From SIG710 sp045604985 (GTDB lineage Bacteria; Bacillota; Clostridia; Oscillospirales; CAG-272), in assembly GCA_045604985.1 (NCBI GenBank), contig JAZUPD010000004.1, positions 1 to 18,968 on the forward strand: a stretch of DNA of 18,968 bases, in the 5' to 3' direction. Below the pieces are notes generated by a model. The model saw only the letters and a program-made list of their open reading frames with translations, did not search any database and had not been told where the DNA came from. Position numbers and translations under genes: made by a program. This document shows positions 6,555 to 14,437 of the stretch, in pieces. Every line of letters begins with the position of its first letter. The first letter of the stretch is position 1.

Positions 6555-8456
6555 TTATTTCAGTGCGTCGAACATTGCCTTGATATCAGCCTGACCTAAG
6601 CAAAGGTCTGTCTTCATCATTTCATCACCTCGGCCCATTGCACCGACTCCCCATTGTTCGCCCCACGTAAGCAGATATACAAAGGAGCATCCATCCTTAG
6701 AAAGCTCATAAAGAGTTCCATATATATCCATACAGCTATAAAGTCCGGGCTGTTCTTCAGTGTTCGTAGCCAAAATACTACCGGTAGGACCAAATTCAGT
6801 AATTGCACCGGGCTTTTTTGAAAGCTCAACAAGTCTCAAATAGTTATCATTTTTTCTTAACTCTACATTTCCTTCCGTATACCAGTCAACTCCGACCATG
6901 TCGCAGTAATCATCGCCCGGATAGAGATATGTAGTGCTCATTGTACCGATGGGAGCATCGTTTATATTATCCGAAACGTTAGGGCTGTAGCACCAATACA
7001 GGTTGGTAAGACCGCATTCGTTCTCAAAATAATTATAAATATAATGCCAAACATCAATAATATATTCGGCATCAAGCCAAAATCCCTTCTGTCCAATGCA
7101 GAACCAGAACCAGTTTCCGTTTGCCTCGTGGAGAGGACGCCAGATTATCGGAACACCGTTCTCCTCAAGAGCCTTAAAGAATCGTGCATTTATCGCAAGC
7201 TCGTTCTTGAAAAATTCATTATATTCCGTTCCCTCTGTAATAAGATCTTTAAATGCCTTCTCATAGCCCTCTTTCGTGTTGTCAGTTCCAAAGCTGCCTC
7301 TGACTCTTATATTGGATGTATGAGAGGGATTTTCCCAGTGTGCACTGGCAGTTATCAGTCCTCCGTCTGCAGCATAGTCAACAAGGTCACAGATATATGA
7401 ACTAAGCTTTATATCATCTATCATGGTAAGGTCAATGCCATAACAAGCAAGGTCTATACCAATAATGCCGGGCATCTCTCCCGTTTCATTTTTGAATTCC
7501 ATAATACAATCTTCAATGGCAGTTTCCTTCGTACCTTGAACCTCTTCGCCGATTGCTATTATGTTGGGATTATCATAAAGCTGCTGGATCACCTTTCCCA
7601 GCTGTTCCTTTGTATAGACATCTTTTTTGCCTATGCTTCCTTCATAATTGTTAGCAGAGGTAAGCTCAATTACCTTTCCCACACCGTTAATAGTATTATT
7701 CTCAAAATATTCGATAGCTTTTTCGAGAGAATTTGCACTTCCCTTGATAACGAGGTTGCCATTTTCAACTTTTATCGAATATTTGTCGACGATAAGCTCA
7801 GATCCGTCAAGAATAATATAATGCTCATCATCAACCATTTCTTGCTCGAAAACTTCAAAAGCTACTCCGCAAAGATTACGCAGTTCTTCCACAATCTTCT
7901 TAGAATTAGCAAGGGAGTTATTTACAAACTTAAATTCGGAAATGTCAACTCCATCAACAGTAAGCTTATCAAAAGAATAACTGCCTGTATAAGTATAACC
8001 GGCTCCCGTGGGAATCTTAACAATCTTATTCTCGGCATCAATAAATTGATTTTTGAAGAGTTCAACAGCCTTCCTGAGAGCATCCTCACTTCCGCCGGCA
8101 ACAACTATCTTTTTTCCGATCTTTCTAATGGTATAGTCATTATAGCGAAGCTCCTTCAAAACATTAACAGACTGCTTACGCTCTGTGTTTCCTATAAGTA
8201 TCTCATACTGAGAGTTATAATAGTCCGTTTTAACAGCAACAGATGCGTCTGTTGCTTCGTTTATAGCCTTTCTCAAACCTGTAGTCATTGCAGTTACTTC
8301 GCCCGAACTTTTTTCGCCTCGAACGATAACATATTCAGAAAGGTTTTCAATAGGTTCCAATGTAATTGTACCGCCATTATTTCCTGTGGTTTGTGCACAA
8401 GAGATGATAACAATGCAAAGAACAACTATCGTAGCAATGCAAATTAACTTCTTCAT
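6555..8456 (-). CDS. GH26 beta-mannanase-type lipoprotein with duplicated N-terminal module
   Basis: 633 residues. An N-terminal signal (2-19) ends in lipobox IISC with Cys20, so this is an exported lipoprotein. Residues about 285-633 are a glycoside hydrolase family 26 (beta/alpha)8 domain. The acid/base is Glu444 in WRPLHEANGNWFWF and the nucleophile Glu554 in AITEFGPTG; both match the GH26 signature, so hydrolysis of beta-mannan or a related beta-glycan is likely. Residues about 40-158 and 160-275 look like two related alpha/beta modules (YEILIGNTERK...YNDYTIRKIGKKIVVAGGSEDALRKAVELF versus HYIILDGSE...DKYSIKVENGNLVIKGSANSLEKAIEYF), similar to the N-terminal domain of alpha-glucuronidases and related gut glycosidases. 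ATG at 8456 follows AAGGAGAAGG. Own promoter and terminator; no sugar transporter or regulator adjoins it. Confidence 0.9.
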   Translation of the reverse strand: MKKLICIATIVVLCIVIISCAQTTGNNGGTITLEPIENLSEYVIVRGEKSSGEVTAMTTGLRKAINEATDASVAVKTDYYNSQYEILIGNTERKQSVNVLKELRYNDYTIRKIGKKIVVAGGSEDALRKAVELFKNQFIDAENKIVKIPTGAGYTYTGSYSFDKLTVDGVDISEFKFVNNSLANSKKIVEELRNLCGVAFEVFEQEMVDDEHYIILDGSELIVDKYSIKVENGNLVIKGSANSLEKAIEYFENNTINGVGKVIELTSANNYEGSIGKKDVYTKEQLGKVIQQLYDNPNIIAIGEEVQGTKETAIEDCIMEFKNETGEMPGIIGIDLACYGIDLTMIDDIKLSSYICDLVDYAADGGLITASAHWENPSHTSNIRVRGSFGTDNTKEGYEKAFKDLITEGTEYNEFFKNELAINARFFKALEENGVPIIWRPLHEANGNWFWFCIGQKGFWLDAEYIIDVWHYIYNYFENECGLTNLYWCYSPNVSDNINDAPIGTMSTTYLYPGDDYCDMVGVDWYTEGNVELRKNDNYLRLVELSKKPGAITEFGPTGSILATNTEEQPGLYSCMDIYGTLYELSKDGCSFVYLLTWGEQWGVGAMGRGDEMMKTDLCLGQADIKAMFDALK

Positions 8457-8484
8457 TTCCTTCTCCTTGTTTTAGTATAAATTA

Positions 8485-8507
8485 CAAAAGGGATCCCTGC
8501 CCTTTTG
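8485..8507. promoter_or_regulatory. Dyad at the GH26 transcription start, operator or leader hairpin
   Basis: Perfect 8-bp arms CAAAAGGG (8485-8492) and CCCTTTTG (8500-8507) around a 7-base loop. The predicted start site (about 8505) falls inside the upstream arm. It could be an operator for a sugar-responsive regulator or a 5' mRNA hairpin; the sequence alone does not decide. Confidence 0.5.
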
Positions 8508-8511
8508 CAAT

Positions 8512-8540
8512 ATTGTATCATAACTAGAAAGTATTGTCAA
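8512..8540 (-). promoter_or_regulatory. Promoter of the GH26 gene
   Basis: On the minus strand, TTGACA (8540-8535), 17 bases, then TACAAT (8517-8512): near consensus, start near 8505, leader of about 49 bases. Confidence 0.8.
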
Positions 8541-8587
8541 GCAAATTTAAAATTTTAACAATAAATTTATATTTCTTTCCTCCCTTA

Positions 8588-8616
8588 TTGACATAAAACA
8601 AAAAATGTGGTATATT
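8588..8616 (+). promoter_or_regulatory. Promoter of the rimO-pgsA operon
   Basis: TTGACA (8588-8593), 17 bases, then TATATT (8611-8616); start near 8623. The ATG at 8605 lies inside the promoter and so cannot be the rimO start. Confidence 0.82.
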
Positions 8617-8649
8617 ATAAGGAGAATTTTTTGTGAGGTCAAGAAAACA

Positions 8650-9972
8650 ATGAAAATCGGATTCGTTTCTCTCGGCTGTCCAAAAAACCAGTTGGATACC
8701 GAGATCATGCTCCATCACGTTATGGAAGCGGGATATGAGATAACGGCGGAGGAGACCGAGGCAGACATAGTTATCATAAACACCTGCGCCTTTATCGAAA
8801 GCGCAAAAAAGGAAGCCATCGACAATATCATCGACATCGGCTGGCTCAAGGAAAACCACTCTCTGCGAGGAATAATCGTTACAGGATGTCTTTCCGAGCG
8901 TTATAGGGACGATATTTTTGAGGAGCTTCCCGAGGTGGATGCGGTGCTGGGCGTTGGAAGCATACATGATATCGTCGATGCCGTAAAGAGCATCGAAAAT
9001 GGCAAAAGATATTCATCATATAAGCCCAATGACACTGTTGAACTTGGCGGAGACAGAATTTTGACGACACCGGATTATGCGGCATATATCAAAATTGCTG
9101 AGGGTTGCGACAACAGATGTACATACTGTGCAATCCCTTCTATCAGAGGACGCTTCCGTTCAAGAGAAATGGATGATATCATAGCCGAAGCAAAGCAGCT
9201 CGAGATGCTGGGAGTAAAGGAGCTTACAGTAGTTGCTCAGGACGTTACCAGATATGGTGCGGACATCTACGGTGAATATAAGCTTGCCGCACTCCTGCAT
9301 AGAATAACCGAGGAAACCTCGATTCCGTGGATAAGGATACTTTACTGCTATCCCGATAAAATTACTGACGAGCTTATTAAGGAGATACGGGACAACGACA
9401 GAATAGTAAAATACATAGATATGCCCCTTCAGCATATTTCAGATAAAATTCTGAAGCGCATGAATCGACATGGCGACAGCGTTATGATCAAGGATGTTAT
9501 TGCAAAGCTTCGCCGTGAGATTCCCGATATCGTCATAAGAACTACATTCATCGTAGGCTTCCCCGGAGAGACGGAGGAGGATTTCGACGTGCTTTGTGAA
9601 TTTGTCAGAGACGCAAAATTCGAGCATATGGGTGCATTCACCTATTCCCGAGAGGAAGGAACTCCCGCATACGACTTTGAAGGTCATATAGACGAGCAGA
9701 TAAAGCAAAACAGATGCGATATCCTGATGAGCCGTCAGCTGGTAATTGACGCAGAAAGGAACGACACCCTCGTAGGAAAGGTTCTAAAAGTTCTCTGCGA
9801 GGATTACGACGTGGTTTCCGAGACCTATTACGGCAGATCATATATGGATGCTCCAGAGATCGACGGAAAAGTGTTCTTCACATCGGATAAAAAGATAACA
9901 TCCGGCAGCTTCGTAGATATAAAAATAGATTCCGCAGAGGATTATGACCTTATCGGTCATGCTCTCGCATAA
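8650..9972 (+). CDS. rimO: Ribosomal protein S12 methylthiotransferase RimO
   Basis: 440 residues from ATG at 8650, preceded by GAGGT at 8635-8639. The longer frame from 8605 overlaps the -10 box and is rejected. The N-terminal methylthiotransferase domain opens with KIGFVSLGCPKNQLDTE and carries Cys10, Cys46 (INTCAF) and Cys80 (GCLSERY), the ligands of the auxiliary [4Fe-4S] cluster. The radical-SAM motif is CDNRCTYC (Cys153, Cys157, Cys160). A TRAM domain occupies about 375-440. The GCPKNQLD start and the length fit RimO rather than MiaB. RimO adds a methylthio group to the conserved Asp of S12. It is the first gene of an operon with pgsA, 14 bases downstream. Confidence 0.95.
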   Translation: MKIGFVSLGCPKNQLDTEIMLHHVMEAGYEITAEETEADIVIINTCAFIESAKKEAIDNIIDIGWLKENHSLRGIIVTGCLSERYRDDIFEELPEVDAVLGVGSIHDIVDAVKSIENGKRYSSYKPNDTVELGGDRILTTPDYAAYIKIAEGCDNRCTYCAIPSIRGRFRSREMDDIIAEAKQLEMLGVKELTVVAQDVTRYGADIYGEYKLAALLHRITEETSIPWIRILYCYPDKITDELIKEIRDNDRIVKYIDMPLQHISDKILKRMNRHGDSVMIKDVIAKLRREIPDIVIRTTFIVGFPGETEEDFDVLCEFVRDAKFEHMGAFTYSREEGTPAYDFEGHIDEQIKQNRCDILMSRQLVIDAERNDTLVGKVLKVLCEDYDVVSETYYGRSYMDAPEIDGKVFFTSDKKITSGSFVDIKIDSAEDYDLIGHALA

Positions 9973-9986
9973 TTTGGAGGTAAAAA

Positions 9987-10583
9987 ATGAATCTTCCCAA
10001 TAAACTGACAGTTCTCCGTCTCATCATGGTTCCCGTTATAGTAATCGTCATGCTTTTGCCCCTCGGAACTATTCTTTCAGGTATTCTTGCGGCGGCTATC
10101 TTCGGCGCAACTGCCCTCACTGATATGCTTGACGGAAAAATTGCAAGAAAACACAATCTGATAACGGATTTCGGCAAATTTCTTGACCCTCTTGCAGACA
10201 AATTTATGGTCATTTCTACTCTAGTTGTTCTTACATACAAGTTTGAAGGTTATCTCAGGTTTTTTTGCATGATAACCACTCTTATCGTCATCATGCGTGA
10301 GCTTACGGTGACCTCCATAAGACTTGTTGCTTCAAGCTCGGCAGGAATCGTCGTTGCAGCAAATATGCTCGGCAAGATAAAGACCGTAACTCAGATAATT
10401 TATATCGTTAGCGCTTTACTTGAGCCTGTTATCTTTGAGATAATTGACATGGTTGCAAACCCTGGATGGACAAATTATCACATCCTTACCTATCTGACGA
10501 TGGCATCAATGACCCTCTTCACCGTATGGTCGGGAATAAATTACCTGTCCTCATACTGGAAATATCTTGATCCCAACAAATAA
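9987..10583 (+). CDS. pgsA: CDP-diacylglycerol-glycerol-3-phosphate 3-phosphatidyltransferase
   Basis: 198 residues with several membrane helices. The CDP-alcohol phosphatidyltransferase signature D-x2-DG-x2-AR-x8-G-x3-D-x3-D is complete: Asp46, Asp49, Gly50, Ala53, Arg54, Gly63, Asp67, Asp71. The NLPNKLTVLRL start and the length are typical of PgsA, which makes phosphatidylglycerol phosphate from CDP-diacylglycerol and glycerol-3-phosphate in the membrane. It starts 14 bases after rimO with a GGAGG site, and the operon ends in a hairpin at 10664. The rimO-pgsA pairing is common in Firmicutes (general knowledge). Confidence 0.94.
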   Translation: MNLPNKLTVLRLIMVPVIVIVMLLPLGTILSGILAAAIFGATALTDMLDGKIARKHNLITDFGKFLDPLADKFMVISTLVVLTYKFEGYLRFFCMITTLIVIMRELTVTSIRLVASSSAGIVVAANMLGKIKTVTQIIYIVSALLEPVIFEIIDMVANPGWTNYHILTYLTMASMTLFTVWSGINYLSSYWKYLDPNK

Positions 10584-10663
10584 AAATATAGAGTCATTAT
10601 GTATGAAAGATATACCGTATAGCATTTTATACTGTTAAATTCTTTACCCCATATATGAGAAAA

Positions 10664-10700
10664 GAGTCGGTTTACCTAATAAGGTGATCCGACTCACTTT
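10664..10700 (+). terminator. Rho-independent terminator of rimO-pgsA
   Basis: GAGTCGG (10664-10670) pairs with CCGACTC (10689-10695). Inner ACCT/AGGT extend the stem, with a small internal mismatch and an AATA loop. It is followed by ACTTTTT. Confidence 0.8.
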
Positions 10701-10772
10701 TTAACGTGATCTTTTCGGTTGATAGCTTTGCCAATCTGTGTAGCAAGCTGAAAAAACTATTTTCATTTAAGC
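10701..10772. other. Spacer between two converging terminators
   Basis: No gene, promoter or conserved structure seen. The whole gap between pgsA and the penicillin-binding protein gene (10584-10829) contains only the two terminators. Confidence 0.5.
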
Positions 10773-10814
10773 AAAAAGAGGCTAAACGAAAGTAATTCGG
10801 TTCAGCCTCTTTTT
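10773..10814 (-). terminator. Rho-independent terminator of the zapA-mre-PBP operon
   Basis: AAAAAGAGGCT (10773-10783) pairs with AGCCTCTTTTT (10804-10814). The stem is extended inward by AAC/GTT and GAA/TTC with a small bulge. On the minus strand it is followed by a U run. It can also stop plus-strand transcripts. Confidence 0.85.
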
Positions 10815-10829
10815 TGTGTAATTTTTGCT

Positions 10830-12962
10830 TTATTCACTTTTTGAACTATACTTTCCGATGCCAAAATAACAATCGAAAACATCCCTTACGGTATAGCCCG
10901 CATCCGTTCCGTTATTTCCCTGTTCTATAACGCAGGTCGCAACGATCTCGGGTTCATCAAAAGGGGCAAATGCGGTGAAAACAGCATTATCACTTTTCTT
11001 TGAGCTCACCTGTGCCGTTCCCGTTTTACCGCCGATCGTAATAGGATAAGAGCTAAAAAGTCTCGATGCCGAGCCATTTTCGGTAACGCTCTTCATGGCG
11101 GTTTTGATGGTTCTGTGAGTAAGCTCGCTCATCTCCACATCGCCAAGCTTTTTCGGCTGATATTCATATATGATCTCATTTGTGTAAAACTTGCGAACGC
11201 TTCCAAGCAAATGGGTCGAAAACCTTTCTCCCCCGTTCACAATGGTTGAGGTATACGCACTTATCTGAAGCGGCGTAAAAAGGTTGTCAGACTGACCGAT
11301 AGCCGCCTGCAGTGTGTCGCCCGGGAACCATTCACTTGCTCCCGCTTCGGCTCTGTATTCGGGCCCCGCCAAAATACCGGTGTTTTCAGTAAGCTCAATA
11401 CCCGTTTTAAGACCCAGACCGTATGAGAGACAATATTCATTCATCCTTGATATAGTAAGCTGTCTTCCAATATCATAGAAAAAATAGTTGCATGAATGTT
11501 GTATTGCCTCAATAACATTTATCGTGCCATGGGTACTGTTTCTCTGAAGATAGATCCAGCATCTGGGGCCGTTTTCATCATAGAAGGTATATCTACCCTT
11601 ATCCGTGATAGTCGTATTTGGGGTTATTATTCCCTCCTCCAGTGCCGCCAAGGCAACACCGACCTTGAAGGTAGAACCCGGCTGATATTGTCCCATAAGG
11701 GCTCTGTTGTAAAGTGGCTTTGTCTCGTCTTCTTTCCACACATCATAATCCGTTGACCATTTTGAAAGGTCATATGTAGGATATGAGGCAACTGCATATA
11801 TTTCACCCGTGGTACTGATAGCAGTAAGGGCACCCGCCGCCGCATCTTCGCCGTCGAGTTTTCCGTCCGTACTCGCCGCCTTTTCATTGATATACTTTAT
11901 ATTGTCGCGAAGTCCGTCCTCCGCAGCCATCTGAATATCAATATCAATGGTAAGCCAAACATCATTTCCGCTTATCGGCTCTTTTGAAATATGCTGTGAG
12001 AGGATATTTCCATTTTCATCCTCTTCAATGACCATCGTGCCGTCCGTTCCATGAAGAAACTCCTCAAATGCTTCCTCACAGCCGTCAACCCCCACCACCG
12101 CATTCATCTTATAGCCCTTTTCGCTATAATACTCAAGATCTTCGGCATGAATCGGGCCTACTCTTCCGAGAATATGGGAGGCATAACCCGGATATTCATA
12201 TTTTCTTGTGACCTTTTCGGTGAACATTATTCCCCTAAGCTCACTTTCCTTCATATAAGTTATGAGCTTTAGATCAACATCCTCGGCAAAAACATAAGGC
12301 TCTACAGAACTGAATTGCACGAAAGCCATATCAAATCTGACTCGCAAAAGCTCGTCTTTTTCCTCATCCGTATAAAGAGGCTCTCCATTCTCGTCTACAG
12401 CATCAAGCTTATATTTTTTTATCATTTTTTCCACAAGCTCTGCAGCTGTATTTTCGATGGGATTGCCTTCCTTATCCTCATGGAAGCCCAGTTCTTTTAT
12501 AGCTCTGTCATATTTCGCCTTGTAAGTTGGGTTTTCCATAAGATTCGGATCAAAAATATAATCGGGATATAATCCCAAAAGCGGAAATTTGCTCAGAGTC
12601 CTCTTTTCGGCATTTCCGGTCTCACGAAAAGCGTCGATAACCCCGAGAATGACATGGTTTGAAACCTCCGCATTCTTTGAAAGAGATCCGTAGTCAAATT
12701 CAAGATTATAAGTATAAACGTTTGTAACAAGAGCCTTTCCGTTTCGGTCAAAGATCTCGCCCCTCTGCGCTCTTATCGTAACGGTGCGGGAATAGGTCTT
12801 TTGAGATGACGATGTATAAAGACTTCTGTTCACAAGCTGGATATTTGCAAGTTTCGTAATATAAAATATTGTAACGGCGGAGAAAAGCACGGCTATTATA
12901 ATGAGTCTAACACTGAAAGATATGCCTGCTTTTCTTTTCCCGGCAGTCCTTTTTCTCTGCAT
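10830..12962 (-). CDS. Class B penicillin-binding protein (PBP2/MrdA-type), peptidoglycan transpeptidase
   Basis: 710 residues: basic cytoplasmic tail, membrane anchor at about 17-37, then the dimerisation/pedestal region starting with RGEIFDRNG (67-75). The C-terminal transpeptidase domain has all three motifs: STFK with nucleophile Ser430 (QPGSTFKVG), SCN at 490-492, and KTG at 646-648 (GGKTGTAQ). Class B enzymes crosslink peptidoglycan together with a SEDS glycosyltransferase; position after mreD points to the elongation (Rod) enzyme rather than FtsI or SpoVD. No rodA follows. A region at about 120-250 (with YPDYIFDP and DENGEPLYTDEEKDEL) is longer than in E. coli PBP2, as is usual in Firmicutes. 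The start at 12962 has a ribosome site about 15 bases away, an unusually wide spacing. Last gene of the operon. Confidence 0.92.
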   Translation of the reverse strand: MQRKRTAGKRKAGISFSVRLIIIAVLFSAVTIFYITKLANIQLVNRSLYTSSSQKTYSRTVTIRAQRGEIFDRNGKALVTNVYTYNLEFDYGSLSKNAEVSNHVILGVIDAFRETGNAEKRTLSKFPLLGLYPDYIFDPNLMENPTYKAKYDRAIKELGFHEDKEGNPIENTAAELVEKMIKKYKLDAVDENGEPLYTDEEKDELLRVRFDMAFVQFSSVEPYVFAEDVDLKLITYMKESELRGIMFTEKVTRKYEYPGYASHILGRVGPIHAEDLEYYSEKGYKMNAVVGVDGCEEAFEEFLHGTDGTMVIEEDENGNILSQHISKEPISGNDVWLTIDIDIQMAAEDGLRDNIKYINEKAASTDGKLDGEDAAAGALTAISTTGEIYAVASYPTYDLSKWSTDYDVWKEDETKPLYNRALMGQYQPGSTFKVGVALAALEEGIITPNTTITDKGRYTFYDENGPRCWIYLQRNSTHGTINVIEAIQHSCNYFFYDIGRQLTISRMNEYCLSYGLGLKTGIELTENTGILAGPEYRAEAGASEWFPGDTLQAAIGQSDNLFTPLQISAYTSTIVNGGERFSTHLLGSVRKFYTNEIIYEYQPKKLGDVEMSELTHRTIKTAMKSVTENGSASRLFSSYPITIGGKTGTAQVSSKKSDNAVFTAFAPFDEPEIVATCVIEQGNNGTDAGYTVRDVFDCYFGIGKYSSKSE

Positions 12963-13001
12963 AGCTGACTTTTCATTCCTTTCCTCAAGATTTTAGATAA
13001 A

Positions 13002-13577
13002 TTAACCCTCCATCTCCCTATTGTCAAAAAATCTCGACCAGATAAGCTTAGTGAGAAAATATATTGGGAGTGCGAGAATAAGTGAAGCAAAAAACTGCGG
13101 CACAAGAAGTTCTGAAAAGATTTTCGCAAAGCCGAAAGAGGCATTTCGATGTGCCAAAAATGCGGTGATCACAGAAAAAACACCTCCAATAACAAGAGAT
13201 ATGACCACCCCCACAAGCCACGAGGCAAAATCACGGCGAAGCACGGAATAAGCGAGTAAAGCAACCGTTATTCCGCATATCATATATGAAATTGGCGAAA
13301 GCGATATGCCTGAGCCGCCCAGCGCATCGGCAAAAAATCCGCCCATGATACCCGCTATCGTACCCATACGCTCTCTGTCATAGACGGCGATGACTATAAC
13401 GGCAGGTAAAACAAGGTCAGGCACTGCGCCGAAAACACGCAGTACTGAAAAAAACGATGTCTGAATTATCGTAAGAAAGAAGAGCCATATACCCCAGACG
13501 ATGCTCTTTTTAAGGAGTGCCTGCCAGGAAATAGGAGAAAGCTGATTATTCAACTTTAACACCGTCCTCCCCATCAT
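13002..13577 (-). CDS. mreD: Rod shape-determining protein MreD
   Basis: 191 residues, almost wholly hydrophobic with about five or six membrane helices (for example WGIWLFFLTIIQTSFFSVL and ASLILALPIYFL). It has the MreD pattern PDLVLPAVIVIAVYDRERMGTIAGIMGGFFADALGG. MreD is an integral-membrane part of the Rod complex with MreB, MreC, RodA and PBP2. It overlaps mreC by 32 bases if it starts at ATG 13577. A GGGGAGG site inside the overlap is better placed for a TTG at 13553 (183 residues, 8-base overlap), so the start is uncertain. Assignment rests on hydrophobicity, motif and position between mreC and the PBP gene. Confidence 0.9.
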   Translation of the reverse strand: MMGRTVLKLNNQLSPISWQALLKKSIVWGIWLFFLTIIQTSFFSVLRVFGAVPDLVLPAVIVIAVYDRERMGTIAGIMGGFFADALGGSGISLSPISYMICGITVALLAYSVLRRDFASWLVGVVISLVIGGVFSVITAFLAHRNASFGFAKIFSELLVPQFFASLILALPIYFLTKLIWSRFFDNREMEG

Positions 13578-14415
13578 ATTCGGTATAAGCGTTAAAGCTC
13601 TTGATTATCATAACATTTCTGATATCTGAAAGATCTGCCGCAGGCTCAACAGCGGCTTCAAGAGTTCTGCTATATTCATCAGGCACAAGCTCTGTGACTT
13701 TGCCGATAACGAGACCTCTCGGATAAAAGCTTCCTATACCGCTGGAAAGAATAACGTCTCCAACCCTTATATCAGCCTCGGCGGGCAGATATGACATTTT
13801 GCAAATACCACTGCCTTTAAGCTCATAAACACCCTCAACAAGTCCCAGCTCGCCCGAGCGTTCAACATATGCACCGACGGAGGATGCGGTCTCAAGGATA
13901 GTGACGACCTTGCACCAATTCATACCTACCTCACTGACATAACCGACGATGCCGTCCTCAGTCACAACGGGCATATTGGTCTTTATATCGTGCATCGAGC
14001 CGCGGTTAAGAGTGAAAACGGTCATGTAATTTCCGCTTTCTCTGCCAATGACTCTTGCCGCCTCAAATTCATAGTCGATATTCTCTCGCTTTAGTCCAAG
14101 ATATCCGTAAAGCCAGCGATTTTCCTCATTTATGGCATCTGCCGCCGAAATTCTTTTTTCAAGCTCATCAATTTTATCCTTAAGTATTCTGTTTTCGGCA
14201 TTTATTCGGTCAAATTCTCCAAAATAGCTAATAAATCCGTCTATTGCCTCTGCCACGGAGGTGAAGGCATAACGAAATGGGGTAGCCACAGTACCCAGTG
14301 CCGAGCGGACGTAATCGCCCTGCCCCATAATGCTGAGGACCGTAGGAACCGTCACAAGAACGATGGCTATAAGAAGTGCTATTACGAAGAATCGTGATTT
14401 GAAAAATTTTGGCAT
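13546..14415 (-). CDS. mreC: Rod shape-determining protein MreC
   Basis: 289 residues: short cytoplasmic start, membrane anchor at about 9-29, a coiled coil at about 66-105 (FDRINAENRILKDKIDELEKR), then the extracellular double beta-barrel domain. Typical MreC elements follow: AARVIGRESGNY, LNRGSMHDIKTNMPVVTEDGIVG, and GDVILSSGIGSFYPRGLVIGKV. MreC links cytoplasmic MreB to PBP2 and activates it outside the membrane. It starts 22 bases after mreB and overlaps mreD. Confidence 0.95.
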   Translation of the reverse strand: MPKFFKSRFFVIALLIAIVLVTVPTVLSIMGQGDYVRSALGTVATPFRYAFTSVAEAIDGFISYFGEFDRINAENRILKDKIDELEKRISAADAINEENRWLYGYLGLKRENIDYEFEAARVIGRESGNYMTVFTLNRGSMHDIKTNMPVVTEDGIVGYVSEVGMNWCKVVTILETASSVGAYVERSGELGLVEGVYELKGSGICKMSYLPAEADIRVGDVILSSGIGSFYPRGLVIGKVTELVPDEYSRTLEAAVEPAADLSDIRNVMIIKSFNAYTEYDGEDGVKVE

Positions 14416-14437
14416 GACAGCTTATCTCTTTCGAAAT

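Noticed and set aside
7536..8447. 303-codon open frame on the plus strand
   Set aside because: Antisense shadow of the GH26 lipoprotein, with no ribosome site and no recognisable protein.
8605..8649. Longer rimO start (MWYIIRR...)
   Set aside because: It overlaps the -10 box and precedes the transcription start; RimO proteins begin at the KIGFVSLGCPKN segment.
8524..8967. 147-codon minus-strand frame upstream of the GH26 gene
   Set aside because: Mostly antisense to rimO and crosses both promoters.
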